Source: Cherax quadricarinatus
Taxonomy: Eukaryota > Arthropoda > Malacostraca > Decapoda > Parastacidae
Direction: 5' to 3'
DNA: 64,000 nucleotides
NCBI RefSeq assembly: GCF_038502225.1
Contig: NC_091298.1
Span: 38,837,011-38,901,010, forward strand
Both the position numbers and the translations under genes were made by a program. Below the pieces are notes generated by a model, which worked only from the letters and a program-made list of their open reading frames with translations, did not search any database and was not told the DNA's origin. The first letter of the stretch is position 1; each line of letters starts with the position of its first letter. Shown one piece after another: positions 35,513 through 46,158 of this stretch.

Positions 35513-36295
35513 TGAAGTGACAGATTATATGAGAAGAAATCCTTAAACTTAAGAAGGAAGTGCTGGTTTTTGCATTTGGTTATGCTTATCATGGAATATG
35601 TCTTATAAGGCGTGGTTCTCTTAACCTCAAGATGCTATTAACTAACCTTATCAGTTTGGCTGCTGAGGACGGTATTCTGAAGGCGCCAAGAGATGACAGC
35701 AGGAGGTCTACCTCCTACAGCTTGGCAGTGAAGATCATAGGGGCGTCCAGCACTTAGTGGTGCCCGATCACCTAGGATTCGAACCCACAAAGGCGGAACT
35801 GCGGGGCCACATCCAGAATGAAAAAAATATTAAATTATAATTATTAAATTATGATTATGATTGCGTTCGTATAAAAGTTATGAGTTTGTATACAAAGGTA
35901 AATGTGTTGTACAAAAGAAATTGCTGAGCTGTGGGTTTCATCAGTGAATGATCCAGCACAGTGCAATGACTTAAACTAAATAATTGATCCAGCTAAGATA
36001 TGTTCAGAATTCTAAACGGTGTACAGAGAACAGATCCGGCTACTTCATTCATGGGGAAAGGTAAATCATTAGCAGCCATACAACACTAGAGAAATTCGAT
36101 GTAATTAAGTATTACTCGAGGAACCGGAGGCTAATTCCACCTATCTGGAAGAACGGCAATCTTCCAGCATCAATGGACCCCATTCAAGGTACAAGATTAA
36201 TTGAAATACTGTACTCATTTCGTGAAGCGAAGTGATGAAGCATTTGTTTTTATATCTGTGGTTTGTGTGAGTCGAACTTCTCTTGAAATGGGATT
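35513..36295. other. Unassigned intronic DNA
   Basis: A 65-codon plus frame at 35560-35757 lacks recognisable domains. AT-rich, no repeats identified. Confidence 0.35.
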
Positions 36296-36482
36296 TTGGC
36301 AACAGCTTGGTCCTTCAACCCTTCAAGGGAGGTTCCTTGACATTGGCGAGGGGATCTTGATGTAGGGAATTGGATCTGTGCTCCAGTTCCCTGAATAAAG
36401 CTTGAATACCTTCCATCCTCCCCCCTCGGCACTGTATAATCCTACGGGTTTAGCGCTTCCCCGTGATTATAATAATAATGGG
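36296..36482 (+). repeat. SINE-like short repeat with (TAA)n tail
   Basis: Runs from GGCAACAGCTTGGTCC through CAAGGGAGGTTCCTTG and CCAGTTCCCTGAATAAAGC to CCGTGATTATAATAATAAT. Longer at its 5' side than the copy at 35384. Confidence 0.7.
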
Positions 36483-37109
36483 GCCTTCATAATCTTGATT
36501 ATAAACAAGAAACTATATAACTATCAATAACTATTATTCACTCTATGACTTATTGAGTATAACGGCGTTCATCTTCCTGAGTGATTTTGTTCACTTAACA
36601 TAAACAAAATACTTGTCATATGAGAATCACCCAAAGTCTTAAAAAATAATATTATGTTACAAGAAAAATTGCAAAAACACTTATACATGAAAACCACTAA
36701 ACCAACACACGTTATCAGAACCTCAGTATATTTTAAGTGTTGATGAGGATCCCTGAGTCGTGATTGTTTCTCGTTTAATTATAAAATGTGTTTTTTTTTC
36801 TGAATAACATGTGTAAAATTAAATTTGACAGAATTTTTCATAACGCAATTGGCGTTTTTTTTTTACGATACTGAACAATTCTTACATTGCAAATGTTTCA
36901 TTCTATGTAAGTTATCAGAGGAAAGAAAAGTGACAAAACTTATGAACTTACTTTTGCCGAAAGTGTTCCAGCTCATGTTATTCTTACATTTATTGGAAAA
37001 TATTTTACTTCAATGTAAGTAATTTATTTCTAAGAAAAGTTTTGCTTCTAGGCAAGAATTCCTCAGCTAGATAAGTGCGATTTTGGTTTAATTTAAATTA
37101 AACTGCGCT
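36483..37109. other. AT-rich unassigned DNA
   Basis: May include a strongly diverged body of the TA-associated MITE that ends at 37259, but I could not align it by eye. No genes seen. Confidence 0.35.
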
Positions 37110-37255
37110 TCTTCTGCGGTTCTTCTGGTACAAAATTATCAATTTTTACATTAACATGAAAAAAAAAATATGTTTAAACGTGTAAAAGAAAAATTTAGAA
37201 AGGACATAATTTTAAATGAACTCTTGCTATCTGAATAATTTTGCGTATTCAGCAC

Positions 37256-37259
<4 letters not shown>
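37110..37259 (-). repeat. TA-associated MITE, partial copy
   Basis: Inverted relative of 37342-37765. It shares the terminus TATTCAGCACGACA and the GGACATAATTTTAAATGA and TTACATTAACATGA blocks. It abuts a (TA)n array on its terminus side. Confidence 0.7.

Positions 37260-37341
<82 letters not shown>
37260..37341. repeat. (TA)n array
   Basis: About 41 TA dinucleotides between two MITE copies facing away from each other. Confidence 0.95.
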
Positions 37342-37345
<4 letters not shown>

Positions 37346-37761
37346 GTGCCGAATATGTAAAACTGGTCAATTAGCAAGAACTCATTTAAAATTAAGTCCT
37401 TTCTGAAATGTTCTCTTATACGTTTAAAGATATATTTTTTTTCATTAATGTTAATGTAAAAAATTTTAATTTTGCACCAAAAGTAACTTGAAAAACTTTA
37501 TTATAACAACTTTATTATAACAACTTTATTATAACAACTTTATTATAACAAGAGCAATTTATTTTAGCCCAACCCAACTAAATATATTTTAGATTTGTTT
37601 ACAATAATTTAATACTAAACAAACACAGTGAAATATATTTTTTTCGATAGGTTCAGAATGATTTTGGCGAAATTATTGCATACACAAATTTTCACTTGTC
37701 CTATATATCAAGATGAGCGTTGCTATTTAAGCCAAGATCGCAAGTTCTGCTTATTCGGTAC

Positions 37762-37765
<4 letters not shown>
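37342..37765 (+). repeat. TA-associated MITE (424 bp)
   Basis: Starts TGTCGTGCCGAATATG and ends GCTTATTCGGTACGACA, giving imperfect terminal inverted repeats of about 14 bp followed by TA on both sides. Contains a short CTTTATTATAACAA tandem (37496-37550). Other copies lie at 39204-41489 and 63100-63488. TIRs beside TA suggest a Tc1/mariner-type or other TA-targeting transposase in trans; no transposase is encoded. Confidence 0.78.

Positions 37766-37844
<79 letters not shown>
37766..37844. repeat. (TA)n array
   Basis: About 39 TA dinucleotides between a MITE end and the tRNA-derived tandem array. Confidence 0.95.
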
Positions 37845-37845
<1 letters not shown>

Positions 37846-37848
<3 letters not shown>

Positions 37849-39142
37849 AATTCGCAGAGCAGGCGAAATATACACAAACACTGATCTCTGGCTGAAGGAG
37901 ACTCGAACCTACGAACCTTGGAACAAGGTATGCAGTGCTTTACCAATCTACCCACACTGGATAATACCTTGGAGTCCAGCTTGCTCCAGATTTTGATCCA
38001 AGGCAGCCAGCTTTCAGCTTTCAGCTGTAAGCCTTCTCCCTGAAAGCTGGCTGCCTTGGATCAAAGTCTAGCGCAAGCTGGACTCCGAGGTATTGTCCAG
38101 TGTGGGTACATTGGTAAAGCACTCCGTACCTTGTTCCAAGGTTCGTAGGTTCGAGTCTCCTTCAGCCAGAGATCAGTGTTTGTGTATATTTGGCCTGCTC
38201 TTGCGAATTCCTTGCATTGTTAATATCTCCAGTAAGGCTGATGCATGCAGGGGATGAGATGAAAAGCTGTAAGCCTTCTCCCTGAAAGCTGGCTTCCTTG
38301 GATCAAAGTCTAGTGCAAGCTGGACTCCAAGGTATTGTCCAGTGTGGGTACATTGGTAAAGCACTGCGTACCTTGTTCCAAGGTTCGTAGGTTCGAGTCT
38401 CCTTCAGCCAGAGATCAGTGTTTGTGTATATTTCGCCTGCTCTTGCGAATTCCTTGCATTGTTAATATCTCTAGTGAGGCTGATGCATGCAGGGGATGAG
38501 ATGAAAAGCTGTAAGCCCTCTCACTGAAAGCTGGCTGCCTTGGATCAAAGTCTAGTGCAAGCTGGACTCCAAGGTATTGTACAGTGTGGGTAGATTGGTA
38601 AAACACTCCGTACCTTGTTCCAAGGTTCGTAGGTTCGAGTCTCCTTCAGCCAGAGATCAGTGTTTGTGTATATTTCGACTGCTCTTGCGAATTCCTTGCA
38701 TTGTTAACATCTCTAGTGAGGCTGATGCATGCAGGGGATGAGATGAAAAGCTGTAAGCCTTCTCCCTGAAAGCTGGCTGCCTTGGATCAAAGTCTAGTGC
38801 AAGCTGGATTCCAAGGTATTGTCCAGTGTGGGTAGATTGGTAAAGCACTGCATACCTTGTTCCAAGGTTCGTAGGTTCGAGTCTCAGCCAGAGATCAGTG
38901 TTTGTGTATATTTCGCCTGCTCTTGCAAATTCCTTGCATTGTTAATATCTCTAGTAAGGCTGGTGCATGCAGGGGATGAGATGAAAAGCTGTAAGCCTTC
39001 TCCCTGAAAGCTGGCTGCCTTGGATCAAAGTCTAGCGCAAGCTGTACTCCAAGGTATTGGTCCAGTGTGAGTAGATTGGTAAAGCACTGCGTACCTTGTT
39101 CCAAGGTTCGTAGGTTCGAGTCTCCTTCAGCCAGAGATCAGT

Positions 39143-39147
<5 letters not shown>
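37846..39147. repeat. Tandem array of 242-bp tRNA-derived units
   Basis: One inverted unit (about 37846-38005) is followed by direct units with a 242-bp period; the last is 238 bp because CCTT is missing near 38884. Each unit holds a tRNA-like head: TAGATTGGTAAAGC resembles an A box and GGTTCGAGTCTCC a B box of a Pol III promoter. The body contains GCATGCAGGGGATGAGATG and CTGAAAGCTGGCTGCCTTGG. Minus-strand frames of 63 codons recur in each unit but are not conserved as protein. (TA)n arrays bound both sides. Confidence 0.85.

Positions 39148-39203
<56 letters not shown>
39148..39203. repeat. (TA)n array
   Basis: About 28 TA dinucleotides between the tRNA-derived array and a MITE start. Confidence 0.95.
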
Positions 39204-39207
<4 letters not shown>

Positions 39208-39242
39208 GTGCCGAATATGTAAAACTGGTCAATTAGCAAGAA

Positions 39243-40905
39243 TTTTTTTTTTATTATTATCACACCGGCCGATTCCCACCAAGGCAGGGTGGCCCGAAAA
39301 AGAAAAACTTTCACCATCATTCACTCCATCACTGTCTTGCCAGAAGGGTGCTTTACACTACAGTTTTTAAACTGCAACATTAACACCCCTCCTTCAGAGT
39401 GCAGGCACTGTACTTCCCATCTCCAGGACTCAAGTCCGGCCTGCCGGTTTCCCTGAATCCCTTCATAAATGTTACTTTGCTCACACTCCAACAGCACGTC
39501 AAGTATTAAAAACCATTTGTCTCCATTCACTCCTATCAAACACGCTCACGCATGCCTGCTGGAAGTCCAAGCCCCTCGCACACAAAACCTCCTTTACCCC
39601 CTCCCTCCAACCCTTCCTAGGCCGACCCCTACCCCGCCTTCCTTCCACTACAGACTGATACACTCTTGAAGTCATTCTGTTTCGCTCCATTCTCTCTACA
39701 TGTCCGAACCACCTCAACAACCCTTCCTCAGCCCTCTGGACAACAGTTTTGGTAATCCCGCACCTCCTCCTAACTTCCAAACTACGAATTCTCTGCATTA
39801 TATTCACACCACACATTGCCCTCAGACATGACATCTCCACTGCCTCCAGCCTTCTCCTCGCTGCAACATTCATCACCCACGCTTCACACCCATACAAGAG
39901 CGTTGGTAAAACTATACTCTCATACATTCCCCTCTTTGCCTCCAAGGACAAAGTTCTTTGTCTCCACAGACTCCTAAGTGCACCACTCACTCTTTTTCCC
40001 TCATCAATTCTATGATTCACCTCATCTTTCATAGACCCATCCGCTGACACGTCCACTCCCAAATATCTGAATACGTTCACCTCCTCCATACTCTCTCCCT
40101 CCAATCTGATATTCAATCTTTCATCACCTAATCTTTTTGTTATCCTCATAACCTTACTCTTTCCTGTATTCACCTTTAATTTTCTTCTTTTGCACACCCT
40201 ACCAAATTCATCCACCAATCTCTGCAACTTCTCTTCAGAATCTCCCAAGAGCACAGTGTCATCAGCAAAGAGCAGCTGTGACAACTCCCACTTTGTGTGT
40301 GATTCTTTATCTTTTAACTCCACGCCTCTTGCCAAGACCCTCGCATTTACTTCTCTTACAACCCCATCTATAAATATATTAAACAACCACGGTGACATCA
40401 CACATCCCTGTCTAAGGCCTACTTTTACTGGGAAAAAATTTCCCTCTTTCCTACATACTCTAACTTGAGCCTCACTATCCTCGTAAAAACTCTTCACTGC
40501 TTTCAGTAACCTACCTCCTACACCATACACTTGCAACATCTGCCACATTGCCCCCCTATCCACCCTGTCATACGCCTTTTCCAAATCCATAAATGCCACA
40601 AAGACCTCTTTAGCCTTATCTAAATACTGTTCACTTATATGTTTCACTGTAAACACCTGGTCCACACACCCCCTACCTTTCCTAAAGCCTCCTTGTTCAT
40701 CTGCTATCCTATTCTCCGTCTTACTCTTAATTCTTTCAATTATAACTCTACCATACACTTTACCAGGTACACTCAACAGACTTATCCCCCTATAATTTTT
40801 GCACTCTCTTTTATCCCCTTTGCCTTTATACAAAGGAACTATGCATGCTCTCTGCCAATCCCTAGGTACCTTACCCTCTTCCATACATTTATTAAATAAT
40901 TGCAC
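39243..40905 (-). mobile_element. RTE-like LINE, 5'-truncated insertion
   Basis: Minus-strand insertion with a CAAGAA duplication at 39237-39242 and 40906-40911. The 3' end carries the GGGCCACCCTGCCTTGGTGG motif and an (ATA)n plus poly(A) tail (39243-39256 read on the minus strand). The 3' UTR (39257-39498) includes an inverted-repeat hairpin, CCGGCAGGCCGG. Only the RT half of ORF2 is present. Confidence 0.88.
39499..40905 (-). CDS. RTE-like reverse transcriptase, N-terminally truncated but open
   Basis: One uninterrupted frame of about 468 codons encodes the RT of an RTE-like LINE. It begins inside the RT with LFNKCMEEGKVPRDWQ and contains YRGISLLSVPGKV, EQGGFRKGRGCVDQ, FMDLEKAYDRVDR, GLRQGCVMSPWLFN and LLFADDTVLLGD, so the catalytic FADD is intact. 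The C-terminal region has LYGCEAW, MCGVNIMQRIR and RGRGRPRKGW. The endonuclease domain is missing because reverse transcription stopped early, so the copy cannot move by itself. There is no ATG at the start of the frame. The lack of stop codons over 1.4 kb suggests a young insertion. The RTE clade call is likely but other LINE clades with this C-terminus are possible. Confidence 0.85.
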   Translation of the reverse strand: MQLFNKCMEEGKVPRDWQRACIVPLYKGKGDKRECKNYRGISLLSVPGKVYGRVIIERIKSKTENRIADEQGGFRKGRGCVDQVFTVKHISEQYLDKAKEVFVAFMDLEKAYDRVDRGAMWQMLQVYGVGGRLLKAVKSFYEDSEAQVRVCRKEGNFFPVKVGLRQGCVMSPWLFNIFIDGVVREVNARVLARGVELKDKESHTKWELSQLLFADDTVLLGDSEEKLQRLVDEFGRVCKRRKLKVNTGKSKVMRITKRLGDERLNIRLEGESMEEVNVFRYLGVDVSADGSMKDEVNHRIDEGKRVSGALRSLWRQRTLSLEAKRGMYESIVLPTLLYGCEAWVMNVAARRRLEAVEMSCLRAMCGVNIMQRIRSLEVRRRCGITKTVVQRAEEGLLRWFGHVERMERNRMTSRVYQSVVEGRRGRGRPRKGWREGVKEVLCARGLDFQQACVSVFDRSEWRQMVFNT

Positions 40906-40930
40906 CAAGAACTCATTTAAAATTAAGTCC

Positions 40931-41180
40931 TGGTGACCTGGTGGTTAATGCTCTCGCTTCACACGGTGAGGGCCTGGGTTCGATTCCCAGCCAGAGTAGA
41001 AACATTGGACGTGTTTCTTTCCACCTGTTGTCTATGTTCCCCATCAGTAAAATGGGTACCTGGGTGTTAGTCGACTGGTGTGGGTCGCATCCTGGGACAC
41101 TGACCTAAGGAGGCCTGGTCACAGACCGGGCCGCGGGGGCGTTGACCCCCGGAACTCTCTCCAGATAAACTCTCCAGATA
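40931..41180 (+). mobile_element. tRNA-derived SINE
   Basis: The tRNA-like head starts at TGGTGACCTGGTGG. A-box-like sequence is TGGTGGTTAATGC, and the B box GGTTCGATTCC lies at 40977-40987. The tRNA-unrelated body contains CCATCAGTAAAATGGGTACC, GGCCTGGTCACAGACCGGGC (an inverted repeat) and GTTGACCCCCGGAA, and the 3' end is a short CTCTCCAGATAAACTCTCCAGATA repeat. It sits in a MITE, replacing about 18 bp between AAGTCC and ACGTTTAAAG. I recall this SINE type from decapod genomes. Confidence 0.85.
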
Positions 41181-41507
41181 CGTTTAAAGATATATATTTT
41201 TCATTAATGTTAATGTAAAAATTTTTAATTTTTGCACCAAAAGAATCTTAGAAAACTTACCTAACCTTATTATAACAAGTGTAATTTATTTTAGCCTAAC
41301 CCAACTAAATATATTTTAGATTTGAATACAGTAATTTAATATTAAACAAACACAGTGAAATATATTTTTTTCGTTAGGTTAAGAATGATTTTGACGAAAT
41401 TATTGCATACACAAATTTTCACTTGTCTTATATGGTAAGATAAGCGTTGCTATTTAAGCCAAGATCGCAAGTTCTGCCTATTCGGCACTATATATATATA
41501 TATATAT

Positions 41508-41640
41508 ACAGTGGAACCTCTGCTTACGAGTTTAATCTGTTCCATGACTTTGCTCGTAACCCGATCTGCTCGTATATTGAGTCAATTTTCCTCATTTAAA
41601 TTAACTGAAATACCATTAATCCATTCCAGCGGAATTCCTG
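41508..41640 (+). repeat. Terminal inverted repeat of a pogo/Tigger-like transposon
   Basis: CAGTGGAACCTCTGCTTACG after TA, followed by GCTCGTAACCCGATCTGCTCG, resembles the ends of pogo/Tigger-type elements, which insert at TA. The opposite end and a transposase were not found in the next 600 bp. Confidence 0.5.
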
Positions 41641-42160
41641 CTCTCAGAAGGCAGGACAAAATACTTCATACTTCAATTTAACGCTAATATCAACTCTATG
41701 GCTTATTTATCTATCACAATTCATCTAATATGACATAATAAACAATATAAATAACATAGAAACCTGATATATACTCTAGAATGAATACAATATGTCACGT
41801 GACAAGTGGTGGCAGTCATTCCCGCTCCTTCTCTGAAAACATCTTCCCATGCTTACCCTCTCTTTTGTTTATCTATGATTTCATGCTTTACTTCTATGGA
41901 CATCATCCTTTTTTTCTTCTCAGCACTGTCCTTTGCACTTACTTTCTTAGGACCCATAGTTCGAAAAAAGAAATTTGGCAAAATAACCGCACAAAACGTG
42001 AGCAAAACACGTATATGCATTATTATTACATAATTATTATTTAATCAATAGCAACAAGGGTCTTATTGTGTCTTTAAAACAGACGTCATTCGGATTCGGT
42101 CTATTAATGAGAATGTAATTGAAGCTCCCTGAATCAAGATGGCATCACCAGCATCAAGGT
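41641..42160. other. Unassigned stretch, possibly decayed pogo-like interior
   Basis: Two overlapping plus frames (41781-42044) have no recognisable domain. The last bases, CATCACCAGCATCAAGGT (42144-42161), match the unit of the 35-bp minisatellite at 49513-50492. Confidence 0.4.
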
Positions 42161-44935
42161 ACCCTCACCCTCCACACCCTCACCCTCCACACCCTCACCC
42201 TCCACACCCTCACCCTACACACCCTCACCCTCCACACCCTCACCCTCCACACCCTCACCCTACACACCCTCACCCTACACACCCTCACCCTCCACACCCT
42301 CACCCTCCACACCCTCACCCTCCACACCCACACCCTACACACCCTCATCCTACTCACCCTCATCCTATACACCCTCACTCTCCACTCCCTCAGCCTCCAC
42401 TCCCTCAGCCTCCACTCCCTCAGCCTCCACTCCCTCAGCCTCCACTCCCTCAGCCTCCACTCCCTCAGCCTCCACTCCCTCAGCCTCCACTCCCTCAGCC
42501 TCCACTCCCTCAGCCTCCACTCCCTCACTCTCCACTCCCTCATCCTCTACTCCTTCAGCCTCCACTCCCTCAGCCTCCACACCCTCACCCTCCACTCCCT
42601 CAGCCTCCACACCCTCACCCTCCACACCCTCACCCTTCACACCCTCAGTCTCCACACCCTCACCCTCCACACCCTCACCCTCCACACCCTCACCCTCCAC
42701 ACCCTCACCCTTCACACCCTCACCCTCCACACCCTCACCCTCCACACCCTCACCCTTCACACCTTCACCCTCCACACCCTCACCCTCCACACCCTCACTC
42801 TCCACACCCTCACCCTCCATACCCTCACCCTCCACACCCTCACCCTCCACACCCTCACCATCCACACCCTCACCCTCCACACCCTCACCCTTCACACCTT
42901 CACCCTCCACACCCTCACCCTCCACACCCTCACTCTCCACACCCTCACCCTCCATACCCTCACCCTCCACACCCTCACCCTCCACACCCTCACCATCCAC
43001 ACCCTCACCCTTCACACCTTCACCCTCCACACCCTCACCCTCCACACCCTCACCCTCCATACCCTCACCCTCCATACCCTCACCCTCCACACCCTCACCC
43101 TCCACACCCTCACCCTCCACACCCTCACCCTTCACACCTTCACCCTCCACACTCTCACCCTCCACACCCTCACCCTCCATACCCTCACCCTCCATACCCT
43201 CACCCTCCACACCCTCACCCTCCACACCCTCACCATCCACACCCTCACCCTCCACACCCTCACCCTTCACACCTTCACCCTCCACACCCTCACCCTCCAC
43301 ACCCTCACTCTCCACACCATCACCCTCCATACCCTCACCCTCCACACCCTCACCCTCCACACCCTCACCATCCACACCCTCACCCTTCACACCTTCACCC
43401 TCCACACCCTCACCCTCCACACCCTCACCCTCCATACCCTCACCCACCATACCCTCACCCTCCACACCCTCACCCTCCATACCCTCACCCTCCACACCCT
43501 CACCCTTCACACCTTCACCCTCCACACCCTCACCCTCCACACCCTCACCCTCCATACCCTCACCCTCCACACCCTCACCCTCCACACCCTCACCCTCCAC
43601 ACCCTCACCCTCCACACCCTCACCCTTCACACCTTCACCCTCCACACCCTCACCCTCCACACCCTCACTCTCCACACCCTCACCCTCCATACCCTCACCC
43701 TCCACACCCTCACCCTCCACACCTTCACTCTCCACACCCTCACCCTCCATACCCTCACCCTCCACACCCTCACCCTCCACACCCTCACCCTTCACACCTT
43801 CACCCTCCACACCCTCACCCTCCACACCCTCACTCTCCACACCCTCACCCTCCATACCCTCACCTTCCACACCCTCACCCTCCACACCTTCACCCTCCAC
43901 ACCCTCACCCTCCACACCCTCACCCTCCACACCCTCACCCTCCATACCCTCACCCTCCACACCCTCACCCTCCACACCTTCACCCTCCACACCCTCACCC
44001 TCCATACCCTCACCCTCCACACCCTCACCCTCCACACCCTCACCCTCCACACCCTCACTCTCCACACCCTCACCCTCCACACCCTCACCCTCCACACCCT
44101 CACTCTCCACACCCTCACCCTCCACACCCTCACCCTCCACACCCTCACCCTCCACACCCTCACCCTCCACACCCTCACCCTCCACACCCTCACCCTCCAC
44201 ACCCTCACTCTCCACACCCTCACCCTCCACACCCTCACCCTCCACACCTTCACCCTCCACACCCTCACCCTCCACACCCTCACCCTCCACACCCTCACCC
44301 TCCATACCCTCACCATCCATACCCTCACCCTCCACACCCTCACCCTCCACACCCTCACCCTCCACACCCTCACCATCCACACCCTCACCCTCCACACCCT
44401 CACCCTTCACACCTTCACCCTCCACACCCTCACCCTCCACACCCTCACCCTCCACACCCTCACCCTCCACACCCTCACCCTCCACACCCTCACCCTCCAT
44501 ACCCTCACCCTCCACACCCTCACTCTCCACACCCTCACCCTCCACACCCTCACCATCCACACCCTCACCCTCCACACCCTCACCCTTCACACCTTCACCC
44601 TCCACACCCTCACCCTCCACACCCTCACCCTCCACACCCTCACTCTCCACACCCTCACCCTCCACACCCTCACCCTCCACACCCTCACTCTCCACACCCT
44701 CACCCTCCACACCCTCACCATCCATACCCTCACCCTCCACACCCTCACTCTCCACACCCTCACCCTCCACACCCTCACCCTCCACACCCTCACTCTCCAC
44801 ACCCTCACCCTCCACACCCTCACTCTCCACACCCTCACCCTCCACACCCTCACCATCCACACCCTCACTCTCCATACCCTCACCCTCCACACCCTCACCC
44901 TCCACACCCTCACCCTCCACACCCTCACCCTTCAC
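42161..44935. repeat. 15-bp minisatellite with higher-order structure (about 185 units)
   Basis: The basic unit is CACCCTCCACACCCT; a variant, CAGCCTCCACTCCCT, forms a block at 42386-42595. Marker units CACCCTTCACACCTT occur at 42751, 42886, 43006, 43126, 43261, 43381, 43501, 43621, 43786 and again at 44401 and 44581. The spacing is mostly 120 or 135 bp, so 8- or 9-unit blocks were amplified as higher-order repeats. Since 15 is divisible by 3, frames stay open for over 880 codons on both strands and encode pentapeptide repeats; I do not regard these as genes. Confidence 0.93.
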
Positions 44936-45169
44936 TACAGGAAGGATAACACAGTTATAAAGCAAAATATTGCTTTTCCATTTTAAGGTTAAAAGGGAGA
45001 TAATGGAACATATAAGAAAATGCATAAGCAGAAAAAATCATTATTTCGCATATCCAGTTTCTTCACAAAGAAAGCGAATTGGAACCTTCTTAGGCCGAAA
45101 TCAATCTAAACTTTTCACTAAGATTGACCAACCTTAATTTAAGTAAAAAAGTAAATGAACAATTATATA
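44936..45169. other. Unassigned flank of the minisatellite
   Basis: Short AT-rich stretch between the minisatellite and the CR1-like LINE. No feature seen. Confidence 0.35.
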
Positions 45170-45307
45170 TTTTTCAGTGTTCGCATCGCTATTGGGCCGT
45201 GCGGACGTGCTGCGCAGTAGCTCCTGATTGAGTTGGCTTTTGCGCAGTGTTGACGTGTACTTGGCTCTGTGAAGGCCTGTTTGCGCGCTCTCTAGAATTG
45301 AAGCAAG

Positions 45308-46144
45308 ATGTCCTCCATCGAGCAACTTAACCAACAGCTTAAGAAAGAATTGAGGTTGGCGAATATGGAAATTCGGCGACTGACCGAGGAAAACAAAAAG
45401 ATTCGGAGTAGTCCTCCTGTTTTGAGTCCTCAGGTCAAGAAGGGAAACTGGTCAGTGGCTGGACAGCAGGGAAAGAAGTTGTCGATCAAGAAGACGAATG
45501 GAAAGGTAGAAACGATGAAGAAGAAAGAGACTGCCGTGGAAACTGTTGTGGAAACATCCAATACATTCTCAGTGCTACCCGACGAATGTGAGTCGACTAC
45601 TGGGAACGTCACGACGAAAGACATTAAAGAAGGTAAGAATATTGTTGTTGTTGGGGATAGCCAAGTTAGGTATATGGATAGGGCGTTCTGCTTGAAGGAC
45701 AGGAGTAGGAGACAGAGAGTTTGCTTTCCTGGGGCTGGGATGGAGGATATTGTTAGCCGTCTGGATGACATCATGAGAGGTAATGGGAGCAATCCTATTA
45801 TCTGTCTCAGTGCTGGAGGCAACGATGTTGGCAGACGTAGGAGTGAGGACCTGATTAGCAGGTATAGGTCAGCAATAGAAATAATTAGAAGTAAGGGTGG
45901 GAACCCTCTCATATGTGGTATTTTGCCAAAGAGGGGAGTTGGAAATGAATGGTTGTCCAGGGCAATTGGTGTCAATTGCTGGCTGGACAAATACTGTAAG
46001 GAAAATGCCGTAACATTCATTGACAACTGGGACCTCTTCTATGGCAGAAATGACATGTATGCTAGGGATGGGGTTCACTTATCTAGGTGTGGGGTGGGAG
46101 CACTGGCAACTGCAGTGGAGGGAGCAGTTAGGACTTTAAACTAG
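45308..46144 (+). CDS. CR1-like LINE ORF1, coiled coil plus SGNH-type esterase domain
   Basis: Intact 278-codon frame. Residues 1-35 form a likely coiled coil (IEQLNQQLKKELRLANMEIR), then a lysine-rich linker to about residue 105. From 110 on is an SGNH/GDSL hydrolase-like domain: block I VVVGDSQVRY (Ser), block III LSAGGNDVG (Asn), and block V RDGVHLSRCG (Asp and His). Esterase domains are a known ORF1 feature of CR1-type elements, where they may act on membranes or lipids in the RNP; that role is not settled. The ATG at 45308 follows a GC-rich leader and was chosen as the first in the frame. Stop TAG at 46142-46144 lies 14 nt before the ORF2 ATG, in a different frame. Confidence 0.88.
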   Translation: MSSIEQLNQQLKKELRLANMEIRRLTEENKKIRSSPPVLSPQVKKGNWSVAGQQGKKLSIKKTNGKVETMKKKETAVETVVETSNTFSVLPDECESTTGNVTTKDIKEGKNIVVVGDSQVRYMDRAFCLKDRSRRQRVCFPGAGMEDIVSRLDDIMRGNGSNPIICLSAGGNDVGRRRSEDLISRYRSAIEIIRSKGGNPLICGILPKRGVGNEWLSRAIGVNCWLDKYCKENAVTFIDNWDLFYGRNDMYARDGVHLSRCGVGALATAVEGAVRTLN

Positions 46145-46158
46145 GAATAGTTAGTGGT

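Larger units (their letters stand above)
39204..41489 (+). repeat. TA-associated MITE, split by RTE and SINE insertions
   Basis: The left end TGTCGTGCCGAATATG is at 39204, and the right end, CTATTCGGCAC, is at 41489, lacking the last bases of the TIR. The MITE sequence is interrupted at 39243-40905 by an RTE-like LINE and at 40931-41180 by a tRNA SINE. Without these it is about 380 bp, similar to its relatives. Confidence 0.78.

Noticed and set aside
37846..39147. CRISPR array or tRNA gene cluster
   Set aside because: Units are contiguous 242-bp repeats without unique spacers, and the genome is eukaryotic. The tRNA-like heads lack a convincing full cloverleaf.
41781..42044. Two overlapping plus frames of 75-87 codons
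   Set aside because: Low-complexity, hydrophobic and without family resemblance; possibly decayed transposon interior.
42119..45025. Open frames of 886-955 codons over the 15-bp minisatellite
   Set aside because: The period is a multiple of three, so several frames on both strands stay open together. There is no start context, domain or frame preference.
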